A DNA stretch of 32,709 nt, from assembly GCA_021797025.1 (NCBI GenBank), contig JAKAAK010000004.1:1-32709 (forward strand), in the 5' to 3' direction. Shown here in pieces: positions 15,195 to 23,070 of this stretch (position 1 is the first letter of the stretch; each line of letters opens with the position of its first letter). The stretch comes from Thermoplasmata archaeon. GTDB taxonomy: Archaea; Thermoplasmatota; Thermoplasmata; Thermoplasmatales; Thermoplasmataceae. Made by a program: the position numbers and the translations under genes. The notes below the pieces were generated by a model, which ran no database searches, was not told where the DNA came from, and was given only the letters and a program-made list of their open reading frames with translations.

Positions 15195-16318
15195 TGAATG
15201 ATATGCTGGAATATTTCAATATGCAGAAAAATAATATGATTTTAGACCTGAAAACGCTGATCGAAATGGAAACACCATCAACGGAAAAACCAATGCTGGA
15301 CAAATTTGCATCTTTCATGAGCGAATATATAAAGAAACATACAGGATTATATCCGGAAATTATTGATTCTAATATAGCCGGAAAAATACTGCGGCTTAAG
15401 ATACAGGGAAAAAGAGAGGAGCAGGTGTTGCTTCTCTGCCATTACGACACGGTATTTCCTGCAGGAACACTTAAAATCAGGCCGTTCAAGATTGCTGATG
15501 GTAAAGCCTATGGACCGGGCATTTTTGATATGAAAACAGGACTTGTACAGACTATTTATGCACTTAAAGCCCTGATTAAGAATAATCAGTTGCTGAACAG
15601 TGTTGTTCTATTGATTACCTCTGATGAGGAAATTGAATCGGCTTCATCCAGGGATATTATTATAGACGAGGCGAAAAAGTCATTGTATACCCTTGTAATG
15701 GAGCCATCTCTAGACGGATCTTTGAAAACAGAGAGAAGCGGTGTCGGAACTATTACTGTTACTGTTTATGGTAAAGCTTCCCATGCCGGCCTTGACCCTG
15801 AAAGTGGTGCAAATGCAATATATGAAATGGCATTTATGATACCAGACATTATTTCTCTCAATGATAAAAATAAAGGAACATCACTGAACCTTGACGTAAT
15901 AAATGGCGGAGATAGAACAAATGTAATTCCTGACTACTGCCAGGGTATCATGGATATACGGTACCGTATACCGGAGGAATCTGATAGGGTTATTAAAGCA
16001 CTGAATGAAATTCCTGTAAGAATAAAAAGAACCAGAAGGCAGCTGGAATACACATTGAGGCCACCACTTATAAAAACAGCAAAATCTGAGGAACTTTTTA
16101 AAAAAGTTAAAAGAATTGGATCGGAAATAGGACTTGAACTTTCACAGGCCTCTGTAGCAGGGGGAAGCGATGGAAATTTCTGTTCCTATTACTGCCCGGT
16201 TATAGATGGCCTGGGTGCGGTGGGTGCTGGCGCACATTCAGACAGTGAGTACGTTATTGTAGATAAAATTCCGGAGCGAACTGCCCTTCTTTATCTCATA
16301 TTGCAGAATATACATTGA
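15194..16318 (+). CDS. M20 metallopeptidase, probable N-acylamino acid deacylase / carboxypeptidase
   Basis: A 374-residue zinc hydrolase of family M20 (carboxypeptidase G2/ArgE/DapE group). Metal and catalytic residues follow the family order: His83 with Asp85 in LLCHYDTVFPAG, the bridging Asp112 in GPGIFDMKTG, Glu145-Glu146 in SDEEIES, Glu170 in VMEPSLDG and His348 in GAGAHSDSEYV. The lid/dimerisation domain has SHAGLDPESGANA. The ATG shares its A with the stop of the racemase gene, so the two are translationally coupled. Together they could turn N-acyl-D-amino acids (or the L-forms) into free L-amino acids. The substrate is inferred only from the neighbour. Confidence 0.88.
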   Translation: MNDMLEYFNMQKNNMILDLKTLIEMETPSTEKPMLDKFASFMSEYIKKHTGLYPEIIDSNIAGKILRLKIQGKREEQVLLLCHYDTVFPAGTLKIRPFKIADGKAYGPGIFDMKTGLVQTIYALKALIKNNQLLNSVVLLITSDEEIESASSRDIIIDEAKKSLYTLVMEPSLDGSLKTERSGVGTITVTVYGKASHAGLDPESGANAIYEMAFMIPDIISLNDKNKGTSLNLDVINGGDRTNVIPDYCQGIMDIRYRIPEESDRVIKALNEIPVRIKRTRRQLEYTLRPPLIKTAKSEELFKKVKRIGSEIGLELSQASVAGGSDGNFCSYYCPVIDGLGAVGAGAHSDSEYVIVDKIPERTALLYLILQNIH

Positions 16319-16339
16319 ATGTTATTTATGACATTATAA

Positions 16340-17248
16340 TTATTCATCATTTTCCTGGATGATACCCGCAATGCTCTTATTTATATTTCTCCAGAGTTTG
16401 CTTCTTTTTTCCATGTAATTAATTTCATCCCGTGAAATTAATAATTTTGGGATAGATTGGGGTATATAGTAATTTTCATAATCTTTTAAAACAAGAGATT
16501 CCACAATACTTTCCATTACAATTATTTTATTGTTCATTCTGTTTTTTTTATAGCTGTGCTTAAAAGGTTTTAATCCTGAAAACTTACTAATGATAAATGC
16601 AGTATATGATATATAATATGGTTCCATATGTAAAATGTTTATATCCCTGAAATCATAATTTGCTCCTATGATAGCATCCCTGAAATCCCGAATTCTCTCT
16701 ATTGCGGTTCTTTTCCCTTTATTCCTGTATTCAATGGAGTCATAATGATATGAAGGGAATGCAATTAAACTGCCTATCTGTATAATTCTTGCAAGTAAAT
16801 CTATATCTTCATATTCTCGCAGGTTTCTCCACCCACCGGCTCTGTGTATTAAATCTCTTGGAATTATCATAATATCCGATATAAGCACTTTTTTCTCCTC
16901 CTTCTTCAAAAAATTATATATTATATCTGATATCTCTGCTCCGTATTTAATATGTGGATTGAATATTATCAGGATATCGCCTGTACTCTTTAAAAAGGCT
17001 AACTGTTTTCCTGCACCATATGTGCTGAATTTCGAATTAATAAATTCAATATTTTCAGATCTAAAATTAACTATTTCATGGGTTGAAACTATCAGTTCAT
17101 ATGGATACCCTATCTCCTCAGCTATGCTTATAATACTTTCCACTGATTTTTTAACCTCCTCTGTTATTTCTATTGCAACAGTACAGAATGATATTTTTAT
17201 TCTCCTGGAATAGGATACAGACATACTTTTTATTTCATAGGATTCCAT
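16340..17248 (-). CDS. GT2-like glycosyltransferase fold protein with degenerate metal motif
   Basis: A 302-residue protein with the outline of a family 2 glycosyltransferase. ISFCTVAIEITEEVKKSVES is the first strand and helix, YELIVSTHE the second strand, GAGKQLAFLKSTGDILIIFN the segment before the metal site, and GGWRNLREYEDIDLLARIIQ the acceptor region with the E-D-x-D/x-x-R pattern. Where active GT2 enzymes have DxD, this one has FNPHIKY, so the metal-binding aspartates are missing. The C-terminal third has no obvious membrane helix beyond one weak segment near YISYTAFIISKFSGLK. It may be inactive, or use an unusual site. It stands alone, convergent with the M20 gene. Confidence 0.68.
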   Translation of the reverse strand: MESYEIKSMSVSYSRRIKISFCTVAIEITEEVKKSVESIISIAEEIGYPYELIVSTHEIVNFRSENIEFINSKFSTYGAGKQLAFLKSTGDILIIFNPHIKYGAEISDIIYNFLKKEEKKVLISDIMIIPRDLIHRAGGWRNLREYEDIDLLARIIQIGSLIAFPSYHYDSIEYRNKGKRTAIERIRDFRDAIIGANYDFRDINILHMEPYYISYTAFIISKFSGLKPFKHSYKKNRMNNKIIVMESIVESLVLKDYENYYIPQSIPKLLISRDEINYMEKRSKLWRNINKSIAGIIQENDE

Positions 17249-17291
17249 GTTACATTACAGTAAATCGTAAGTTGAATTAAAGTTTATTGGT

Positions 17292-17741
17292 TCAAATAGA
17301 TTTGCTCATCCTGTAAGCATTCTTCGAACCGTTAACACTCATAGAATAATATGAACTGAGAAACTCAGATGTTTTATAGCCGTGCCTCCTGTAAAAATTT
17401 ATTGCTCCTGTGTTTTTTTCCCTGACTTCAAGAATTATTTCCTTATATCCTCTTTTTCCTGCCTCGGCTTCCATGGAATCAAGGAGCATGGAACCTATAC
17501 CATGCCTGTGGTGATCCGGAATAACACCTATGCTTTCCAGATCAACAGAGGTGGAATCCATTTGGTTCATTGTTGCATATCCATAAAGTATTGAGTTTTC
17601 TTCCGCAACAATAGTAAAGCCTGCAGGATTTTTAAGCATCATTTTAAGCATATAATTTGAATAGGCGCCGTCACCAAATGCTTTGTTTTCTATGTTACAT
17701 ATGCATTTGAAATCTGATTCCCTGTAAAATCTTACATCCAT
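17292..17741 (-). CDS. GNAT-family acetyltransferase (RimI-like)
   Basis: A 149-residue N-acetyltransferase of the GNAT fold. The acetyl-CoA binding motif A is clear: ESIGVIPDHHRHGIGSMLLD, containing R-H-G-I-G for the pyrophosphate. The following NTGAINFYRRHGYK segment (motif B) is typical of RimI/Ard1-like N-terminal or lysine acetyltransferases. FRESDFKCICNIENKAFGD at the N-terminus is the acceptor region. It lies 49 bases downstream of the unknown gene at 17791. A TATA-like GATATATACC (17762-17771) about 25 bases before its ATG indicates its own promoter. The acceptor is unknown. Confidence 0.85.
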   Translation of the reverse strand: MDVRFYRESDFKCICNIENKAFGDGAYSNYMLKMMLKNPAGFTIVAEENSILYGYATMNQMDSTSVDLESIGVIPDHHRHGIGSMLLDSMEAEAGKRGYKEIILEVREKNTGAINFYRRHGYKTSEFLSSYYSMSVNGSKNAYRMSKSI

Positions 17742-17790
17742 ATATTCACTATTCCTGATAGGTATATATCTGATACCTTCATAATTATTC

Positions 17791-18384
17791 TCAATCCTTA
17801 TTGTATTCGGAGATTGTATTATAAAGATTTATATGAAGACTCTGCAAATTGCTGTCCCTGGGTATGATATTTTTCAATGAAGCGCTTATCATGGGATCAA
17901 AAACCATGATTTCCTGGGGTTTTATTATATTTATAACAGGTAATACATACGTCCTGAACAGTGATTCTATTATATAATCAAAGGTAACGATTCCGTTGAA
18001 TTCTGTCCTTCCGAAAAGATTCAGAAATGTTTGTTTTTCCTTTGTTCTCAGTGGTATAATATTTATCATTGAAACATTGCTGGATTTTTCAGTAATTAAA
18101 TGGTACTTGTTTCTATAGAATTCTTTGTCGTCAAAATTCTCAGGATCATTCCCGTGTACTCCATTGAAATTTATTATGAGTTTTTCTGTTCTATCACCGT
18201 TCAGCTTCAAAACTGTAAAATCATCAATTGTAAAGAGCATGTTTATATCCTGATAATCCAGATCATCGTGCTCCAGCCCGCCTGGAATAAAATCATCTCG
18301 GTCCACATATGTGCAGTCTTCTATAATATCAATATTGAAAAGAAAATCTATCGCATTATTCCTCAACTCATCCAGTTCATCCAT
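17791..18384 (-). CDS. Unknown 197-residue protein downstream of tRNA-Ser
   Basis: I do not recognise this family. The protein is acidic at its N-terminus (MDELDEL, DRDDF, EHDDLDYQDINM), with alternating strands and loops in the middle (DDFTVLKLNGDRTEKLIINF) and a helix-rich C-terminal half (DYIIESLFRTYVLPVINIIK). There is no signal peptide, clear membrane helix or cysteine pair. A strong Shine-Dalgarno GGTGAT (18388-18393) sits three bases before the ATG. The start is only 25 bases from the 3' end of tRNA-Ser. Leaderless translation is therefore unlikely, and the gene is probably expressed from an eL15-tRNA-Ser read-through transcript. Confidence 0.72.
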   Translation of the reverse strand: MDELDELRNNAIDFLFNIDIIEDCTYVDRDDFIPGGLEHDDLDYQDINMLFTIDDFTVLKLNGDRTEKLIINFNGVHGNDPENFDDKEFYRNKYHLITEKSSNVSMINIIPLRTKEKQTFLNLFGRTEFNGIVTFDYIIESLFRTYVLPVINIIKPQEIMVFDPMISASLKNIIPRDSNLQSLHINLYNTISEYNKD

Positions 18385-18387
18385 GGT

Positions 18388-18393
18388 ATCACC
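18388..18393 (-). promoter_or_regulatory. Shine-Dalgarno of the gene after tRNA-Ser
   Basis: GGTGAT on the minus strand, three bases before ATG 18384. Most single genes in this window lack such a motif, so its presence marks this gene as internal to a longer transcript that includes the tRNA. Confidence 0.65.
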
Positions 18394-18409
18394 AAACAGT
18401 GCTCATGAA

Positions 18410-18490
18410 CGCCACGGGGGTGATTCGAACACCCGATCCACAAGGGAACCAGCTCTCAAGGCTGGCGCCGTACCACTGGGCCACCGTGGC
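18410..18490 (-). tRNA. tRNA-Ser (anticodon UGA)
   Basis: The minus strand folds as a class II tRNA. The acceptor stem GCCACGG pairs with CCGTGGC plus a G discriminator, and the D-arm contains CAGTGGTAC. The anticodon stem CCAGC/GCTGG encloses the loop CTTGAGA, giving anticodon TGA. A long variable arm (TCC/GGA stem) follows, then the T-arm GGGTG TTCGAAT CACCC. The long variable arm and anticodon agree on serine. CCA is not encoded. No intron is seen. It lies 8 bases after the eL15 stop codon and 25 bases before the next protein gene, all on one strand. Confidence 0.95.
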
Positions 18491-18498
18491 ATTAAAAA

Positions 18499-19086
18499 TT
18501 ATTTGCGAAGCCTTCCGTTGGATCTTATAGAAGGCCTGCTCTTATCGCTTCCCAGCCTGCCATGGCCCAGCCCCCTGTTTTTATAGGCAGCAGATGTTAA
18601 ACCCCTGTATGCCCTTCCCTTATTCTGTGGCTCGACTATCCATGAAATCTTCGGGTCGTTATATATTGCAGGCACTGCCTTGTCAACAAGTATTACCTCG
18701 TAATATTTGTAAAGCCCATCCTCACCTACATAGTAGGAGTTTAAAACCTCTGTATTTGGATATTTATCTGCAACTCTCTCTTCCGCTATAACCTGAATGT
18801 TTTTCTTGAGCGTCATTTTTGTGTAACCCAGTCTTCTGGGTCTTCTTCCTCCCATTATTTTGGGTTTGTGCTGACCGCCTCTTCTGACTCTTGCCCTTAC
18901 TACTATATACCCTTCTTTTGCTTTGTATCCGACGTTTCTGGCCTTGTCGAGCCTGGTCGGGTGTTCTAGTCTTTCTATGGCATTTCCCCTTCTCCATGCA
19001 ATCATTCTTTCCTTTTGAATGCCGTATATGCTTGATTTTTTGAGGTGTTTCCATTCATCCCTTATTAAGCTGTATGAAGTTTCCAT
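18499..19086 (-). CDS. rpl15e: Large-subunit ribosomal protein eL15
   Basis: A 195-residue ribosomal protein of the 50S subunit, specific to archaea and eukaryotes. Highly conserved stretches are visible: [74 protein letters not shown] and the basic end [24 protein letters not shown] three codons upstream (19095) is in frame, but ATG 19086 fits better with the TATA-like ATTTATAAAT (19111-19120) for a leaderless mRNA. The tRNA-Ser gene follows within 8 bases. In many archaea eL15 is next to RNase P protein genes; here Pop5 is also adjacent but divergent. Confidence 0.96.
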   Translation of the reverse strand: METSYSLIRDEWKHLKKSSIYGIQKERMIAWRRGNAIERLEHPTRLDKARNVGYKAKEGYIVVRARVRRGGQHKPKIMGGRRPRRLGYTKMTLKKNIQVIAEERVADKYPNTEVLNSYYVGEDGLYKYYEVILVDKAVPAIYNDPKISWIVEPQNKGRAYRGLTSAAYKNRGLGHGRLGSDKSRPSIRSNGRLRK

Positions 19087-19227
19087 ATTGTTCACTTTAG
19101 TTGTTACTCTATTTATAAATAATATTTATAGATTTTTGTTTCATAGTCTATAAAAATCAATATATAAACTGAATTTAGAAAGCTGGGCATCTACAATAAA
19201 ATCAAAATAGTAAGGTAATATAAGGTA

Positions 19228-19500
19228 TTGTTGAAAGGTTCTACTATAAGAAAGAGATACATACTTGTATTATGGGATTCCGATTCCGAGAAAAATGACA
19301 GATATATCTATAACTATTATCAGGTGAAAAGGAAATACAGGAACAACAATTTTTCCGTATTGATGTGCAATCAGCTGAATAAAAAGGCTGTCTGCAATAT
19401 TATTGAAAAAAGAGGTGGCAAAATTATTACTGTAAGCGGCACAATAAAAAAATGCAAGGCCTCAATGATAACTGTAATAGACCATTCTGTTCATACATGA
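19228..19500 (+). CDS. rnp2: RNase P protein component 2 (Pop5-like)
   Basis: A 90-residue protein, probably the Pop5/Rnp2 subunit of RNase P, which trims tRNA 5' leaders. The N-terminal TIRKRYILVLWDSD matches the Pop5 opening (R-x-R-Y-I-x-x-x). The C-terminal IIEKRGGKIITVSGTIKKCK matches its typical VSGTIKK ending. The middle is more diverged and the whole is shorter than most Pop5 proteins. The start is TTG (19228, or the adjacent 19231) with AAGG just before it; no ATG is suitably placed. Its position next to eL15 and a tRNA gene agrees with the assignment. It is divergent from eL15 across a 132-base gap. Confidence 0.7.
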   Translation: MLKGSTIRKRYILVLWDSDSEKNDRYIYNYYQVKRKYRNNNFSVLMCNQLNKKAVCNIIEKRGGKIITVSGTIKKCKASMITVIDHSVHT

Positions 19501-19518
19501 TAAAATATTAACCGGGAA

Positions 19519-20754
19519 TTATTTTATTCCGATAATTTCTGAAATAAATGAGTATAATTTCTTGTCCTTCTTTTTAATTAAATTATAGAACCACATATCC
19601 CTTGAAACAGTTGCTATTGAAGTATGCGACATTGATGCAATTCGGCCTGCAAAAAACATATTATTGAATATTTCTGAATTTCTTTTACGCAATCCGAGTT
19701 TTTTGATATATGACGGAAAATTATATTTTATGTAATGATTATTCCTGGACTTTACTATCAGTGATATTCCGGCGGTTGTTTCCTTTGCATAGTTGTCCAG
19801 TGCAAAATCCTTGAACCGGTTTCCATAATATATGTCTGCGCGTGATAAGAGATCGTATGCATTCATCAGATCCTCTGTATCAATGTATTCATATGATATA
19901 TTCTCATTGATCCATTTCATGTAGAAATCTGTATCTTCGTCCATCATGGATAATGACCGGAGAAGGGTGTTATAATCAGATGTCCTGAATGTATCCGATG
20001 TTAGATAGTATATGGATTCTGATGTATCCCTGCTGTTATCTCCGTAATCGGTTTCATGGACCCTGTAAAGATATAAGTCATTGATCATCGCCCTTATGTC
20101 TGGCTCGTTTAATTTTATAATATCGTCTATTTGAATATCGGTTATAGCTATCCTTTCATTGCCCGCTATTTTCCGGAGAACCTGCTCAACAGATCGCCTG
20201 AAACTCTTATAATTTACCTCATTCTTCCGCCTGTACGGGGTCATTTCAATATCCAGTGACCGGGATATTATCTCTTTAGCGTTGTTTTTTGCCTTGAATG
20301 CGTAATAATCGTTCATGGTTATTACAACAGGATTTTTTGTATTTTTTATAATATCAAGGAGTTCTGAAATACCACCGGTATCGCCTCCTGTTGACTTATT
20401 TCTGGATTCAAAGATATTATCGGCTTCATCTATGAGAATGAGTTTGTCCGGTGTTTTTGTATTTTCATCAAAAAGGTCTCTATACTCTGATGCCATGAGA
20501 GCGATTTTCTTCATATTTTCTCTGTTTCGCTGCTCCGAGGCGTTCATTTCTATGATGCTGAGTCCTGCATAACGTGCAAGTGCATAGGCAGTGCTTGTTT
20601 TCCCTATTCCCTGCTGACCCCAGAGTATCAATGCCTTCTTTGTTTCAGAATGGTTAACCCATGAATCGATCCATGATACCATGGCATGCCTTGCTTCCAC
20701 GCTGAGGATCAGAGCATTGACATCTGTAGGTCTGTAATCGTCTGCAAACGACAT
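19519..20754 (-). CDS. rfcL: Replication factor C large subunit
   Basis: A 411-residue AAA+ clamp-loader subunit that, with RfcS, opens the PCNA ring onto primed DNA. The N-terminal DDYRPTDVNALI is the RFC box. Walker A is GQQGIGKT (46-53), Walker B LILIDEAD (105-112), and an E-I-I-S-R-S sensor-like stretch follows. The C-terminal collar half is poorly conserved as usual. The end (KKLYSFISEIIGIK) shows no clear PCNA-interacting box, which many archaeal RfcL proteins carry. Its ATG shares one base with the stop of the upstream MetRS-beta-like gene (TGATG), so the two are translationally coupled. Confidence 0.9.
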   Translation of the reverse strand: MSFADDYRPTDVNALILSVEARHAMVSWIDSWVNHSETKKALILWGQQGIGKTSTAYALARYAGLSIIEMNASEQRNRENMKKIALMASEYRDLFDENTKTPDKLILIDEADNIFESRNKSTGGDTGGISELLDIIKNTKNPVVITMNDYYAFKAKNNAKEIISRSLDIEMTPYRRKNEVNYKSFRRSVEQVLRKIAGNERIAITDIQIDDIIKLNEPDIRAMINDLYLYRVHETDYGDNSRDTSESIYYLTSDTFRTSDYNTLLRSLSMMDEDTDFYMKWINENISYEYIDTEDLMNAYDLLSRADIYYGNRFKDFALDNYAKETTAGISLIVKSRNNHYIKYNFPSYIKKLGLRKRNSEIFNNMFFAGRIASMSHTSIATVSRDMWFYNLIKKKDKKLYSFISEIIGIK

Positions 20755-21080
20755 CAGTGTACCTTTGTTCCCGGTGCCATTTCCCTGTCCGGCTTTAAAA
20801 GGGAAACACCATCATCATCTTCCACTGCAAGGAGCATTCCCTGGCTTTCCAGTCCCATAAATTTGGCAGGCTGCAGGTTATTCAATACAACAAGCTGTTT
20901 ACCCATCATCTCCTCCGGTGTATAATAATTGGATATACTGGAAATAATCTGCTTTTTGGCATCGCCCAGATCAACAATTATCTTCAATAAATTTCTTGAT
21001 TTTTCTACCTTTTCACATTCCACTACTCTGCCTACCCTGATATCCAGTTTATGGAATTCATCTATGCTTATCTCTTCCAT
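20754..21080 (-). CDS. Free-standing tRNA-binding domain, MetRS-beta/Trbp111-like
   Basis: A 108-residue OB-fold tRNA-binding protein. The family hallmarks are FHKLDIRVGRVVECEKVEKS near the start and NLQPAKFMGLESQGMLLAVE towards the end, as in the C-terminal domain of bacterial MetRS, Arc1p and Trbp111. In many archaea this domain is a separate subunit that binds tRNA for methionyl-tRNA synthetase; the catalytic MetRS gene is not in the window. Translational coupling to rfcL by a one-base overlap is a curious pairing of translation and replication genes. A TATA-like CAATATAAA lies near 21101-21109. Confidence 0.88.
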   Translation of the reverse strand: MEEISIDEFHKLDIRVGRVVECEKVEKSRNLLKIIVDLGDAKKQIISSISNYYTPEEMMGKQLVVLNNLQPAKFMGLESQGMLLAVEDDDGVSLLKPDREMAPGTKVH

Positions 21081-21109
21081 AACCTGTATTTTACCTATTC
21101 AATATAAAC

Positions 21110-22627
21110 TTATTCATTACGGAGTGTTTTTTTGAAAGAGAGTGGGTTCAATGCACTGATGAATTCCAGTATCTGCTTCAAGGTTATCTGTTTAATGAGA
21201 ATCGCCACGCCCAGGAATATAATAATTGATGCAACCGCTACTGGAAGAAACAGCAAAATATCGTATACATGAATATAGTAAGTTATGCCGTAAAGGAACA
21301 GAAACTGAGCTGCTGCAGGTAACAGCTGGTAAAATATGGTCATATTCGGCTTCATGGACTCCACCCTCAGAACAATGACCCGGTAGGCAACTGTTTCAAA
21401 AAGCATTGCAGCAAAAGTGCTCACCGCACCTCCCAGAACACCCAGTGATAGGAAACTTACACCGAAGATTGATGGTGGAATCAGCACCACATCTAGCACT
21501 ATGTTTATAATAAGTGCAAAAACTGTGATTTCCCCAATTCTTCTTGTAAGTCCCCTGGCAAGCAGGCTCGAAGAATATGCAGAATTTATTGCAATCAGAT
21601 ATGCAGAAATTGAGAGAAATACCAGTATATCTGCATATGGGATGAGAGCTGCCGACCATAGATTCGCAACATAAACTCTCAGTGCTATAAAAATAATAAC
21701 TGCAGGCAGTATAAAGAGTGATACTATTCTCTCAAATGAAGATATGTCGCCCTTGAATTTCTCGTGATCAGAACTTCTCATCAAAAGTGGTATGAAAAAA
21801 ACACTGATGGTTCCGGCAAAGGTGGTAATGGGGCTGGTAATCTTCTGGAGACTTGCAAAGGCGCCGGTTGCCACTGCGTGCCAGTAGAATTCTATCAGAA
21901 CCTTGTCTATATTTCCACTAACTGTACCTATTATTGAGGCGAGGGCAAGGGGATATGCAATTTTCGTGTAAGCACGGAATAGTTTCATTGATGGCTTTTT
22001 AAATTTCCACGGGCGCCCGAATACAAATGATATGATAAAGTAAAGGAAATACGAAATACTGTAAATAATTGCCATGACAACAGCTGCATTTAATGTATTG
22101 TAACCGGGTATTTTCAGAATATAAGATATACCTAGTATAATAAAAAGGGAATTCCTTACCAGTGCCTCTGTTATCTGTGGAAGAGACATCCTTGCAGATT
22201 TCATTTTTGAATTGAAGTATATATTTGGTACATCCTTTAATCGATTAAAGAAAAAATAGGGTAATAATAATATTATTGTATAAATCTCCACATTGCTCTG
22301 AAAACCCCTGTGGAGAATGTCCAGCCATACAAGTAGGGATAATAATACCATAATCATTGTTATGAAAGTCTGAACCATTCTTATACTGAGAAATGTCCCA
22401 TTGCATTCTCCCTCATCATATTCTCCGGATGAAAGGAATCTCAGATGTGCTGTTCCGTATCCGAGGTCCCCCACTATACTCAGAACTCCTATAAATGCCA
22501 GGGAAAAGCTCAAGAATCCCCATGCCTGCAACCCGACAAAACGTATGATAAAAAATAGCCCTACATATCCGAATAAAGAATTTATAATCTGACCGAATAC
22601 AAGCAATGGAGATTTTTTAGCAATCAC
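21110..22627 (-). CDS. Polysaccharide/lipid-linked oligosaccharide flippase (Wzx-like)
   Basis: A 505-residue membrane protein with about 12-14 hydrophobic segments, of the polysaccharide-transport branch of the MATE/MOP exporters. The N-terminal segment (SPLLVFGQIINSLFGYVGLF, then GLQAWGFLSFSLAFIGVLSI) and ISAYLIAINSAYSSSLLARG in the second half fit that group. A basic loop (FGRPWKFKKPSMKLFRAYTK) lies between the halves. It probably flips lipid-linked glycans for surface glycoprotein or glycolipid assembly. The start codon is GTG (22625-22627), with a TATA-like element at 22634-22645; no nearby ATG is in frame. No glycosyltransferase genes are adjacent. Confidence 0.82.
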   Translation of the reverse strand: MIAKKSPLLVFGQIINSLFGYVGLFFIIRFVGLQAWGFLSFSLAFIGVLSIVGDLGYGTAHLRFLSSGEYDEGECNGTFLSIRMVQTFITMIMVLLSLLVWLDILHRGFQSNVEIYTIILLLPYFFFNRLKDVPNIYFNSKMKSARMSLPQITEALVRNSLFIILGISYILKIPGYNTLNAAVVMAIIYSISYFLYFIISFVFGRPWKFKKPSMKLFRAYTKIAYPLALASIIGTVSGNIDKVLIEFYWHAVATGAFASLQKITSPITTFAGTISVFFIPLLMRSSDHEKFKGDISSFERIVSLFILPAVIIFIALRVYVANLWSAALIPYADILVFLSISAYLIAINSAYSSSLLARGLTRRIGEITVFALIINIVLDVVLIPPSIFGVSFLSLGVLGGAVSTFAAMLFETVAYRVIVLRVESMKPNMTIFYQLLPAAAQFLFLYGITYYIHVYDILLFLPVAVASIIIFLGVAILIKQITLKQILEFISALNPLSFKKTLRNE

Positions 22628-22659
22628 TTAAAGTGCATATAATATTCATCGAATAAACT

Positions 22660-23040
22660 TTATGAATCTATTTTTTCCAGTATTCCTATCAATGCTTCCT
22701 CGTATTTTTCTGCAACCTTGCCATCTGTATCAAGATATTCCTTTGAAAGTACCGATGGTTTGGGCATTATGAGCTTTGTCTCTCTTCCGTGCTGGATTAA
22801 AACAACTTTGCATGGAATAAATGCGCCTATATCCTCGTTATCATGTATAAGGTCAACAGCAGCCTGTGGATAACAAACATCCAGTATATAATATGGTTCA
22901 AGAGGTTTATTCATTTTCGTGAATACTTCCTTTACATCAACATATGAAAGTATGAGCCAACTCGCATCTTTTAATAACCTATGGATTTTTCCGAATATTT
23001 CCTCTGCATCCTTATTGAATATCTTCTCGTATGAGTACAT
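22660..23040 (-). CDS. DUF302-family protein
   Basis: A 126-residue protein of the DUF302 (TT1751-like) family. The diagnostic segment is PYYILDVCYPQAAVDLIHDN followed by DIGAFIPCKVVLIQHG, where family members have a conserved Y-x-I-L-x-x-C/G-x-P and P-C-x-V-x-V pattern. Two cysteines (in DVCYP and IPCKV) are retained. The biochemical function of the family is not established; homologues often occur with sulfur or thioredoxin-like proteins. The promoter (AAATATTTAAA near 23059-23069) is only 30 bases upstream and abuts the stop of the PIN/ATPase gene. Confidence 0.85.
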   Translation of the reverse strand: MYSYEKIFNKDAEEIFGKIHRLLKDASWLILSYVDVKEVFTKMNKPLEPYYILDVCYPQAAVDLIHDNEDIGAFIPCKVVLIQHGRETKLIMPKPSVLSKEYLDTDGKVAEKYEEALIGILEKIDS

Positions 23041-23070
23041 AACTGTACATTACAGGAAAATATTTAAACT

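Noticed and set aside
22625..22635. Palindrome CACTTAAAGTG at the flippase start codon
   Set aside because: Only five bases per arm in AT-rich DNA and overlapping the GTG start; chance is the simplest explanation.
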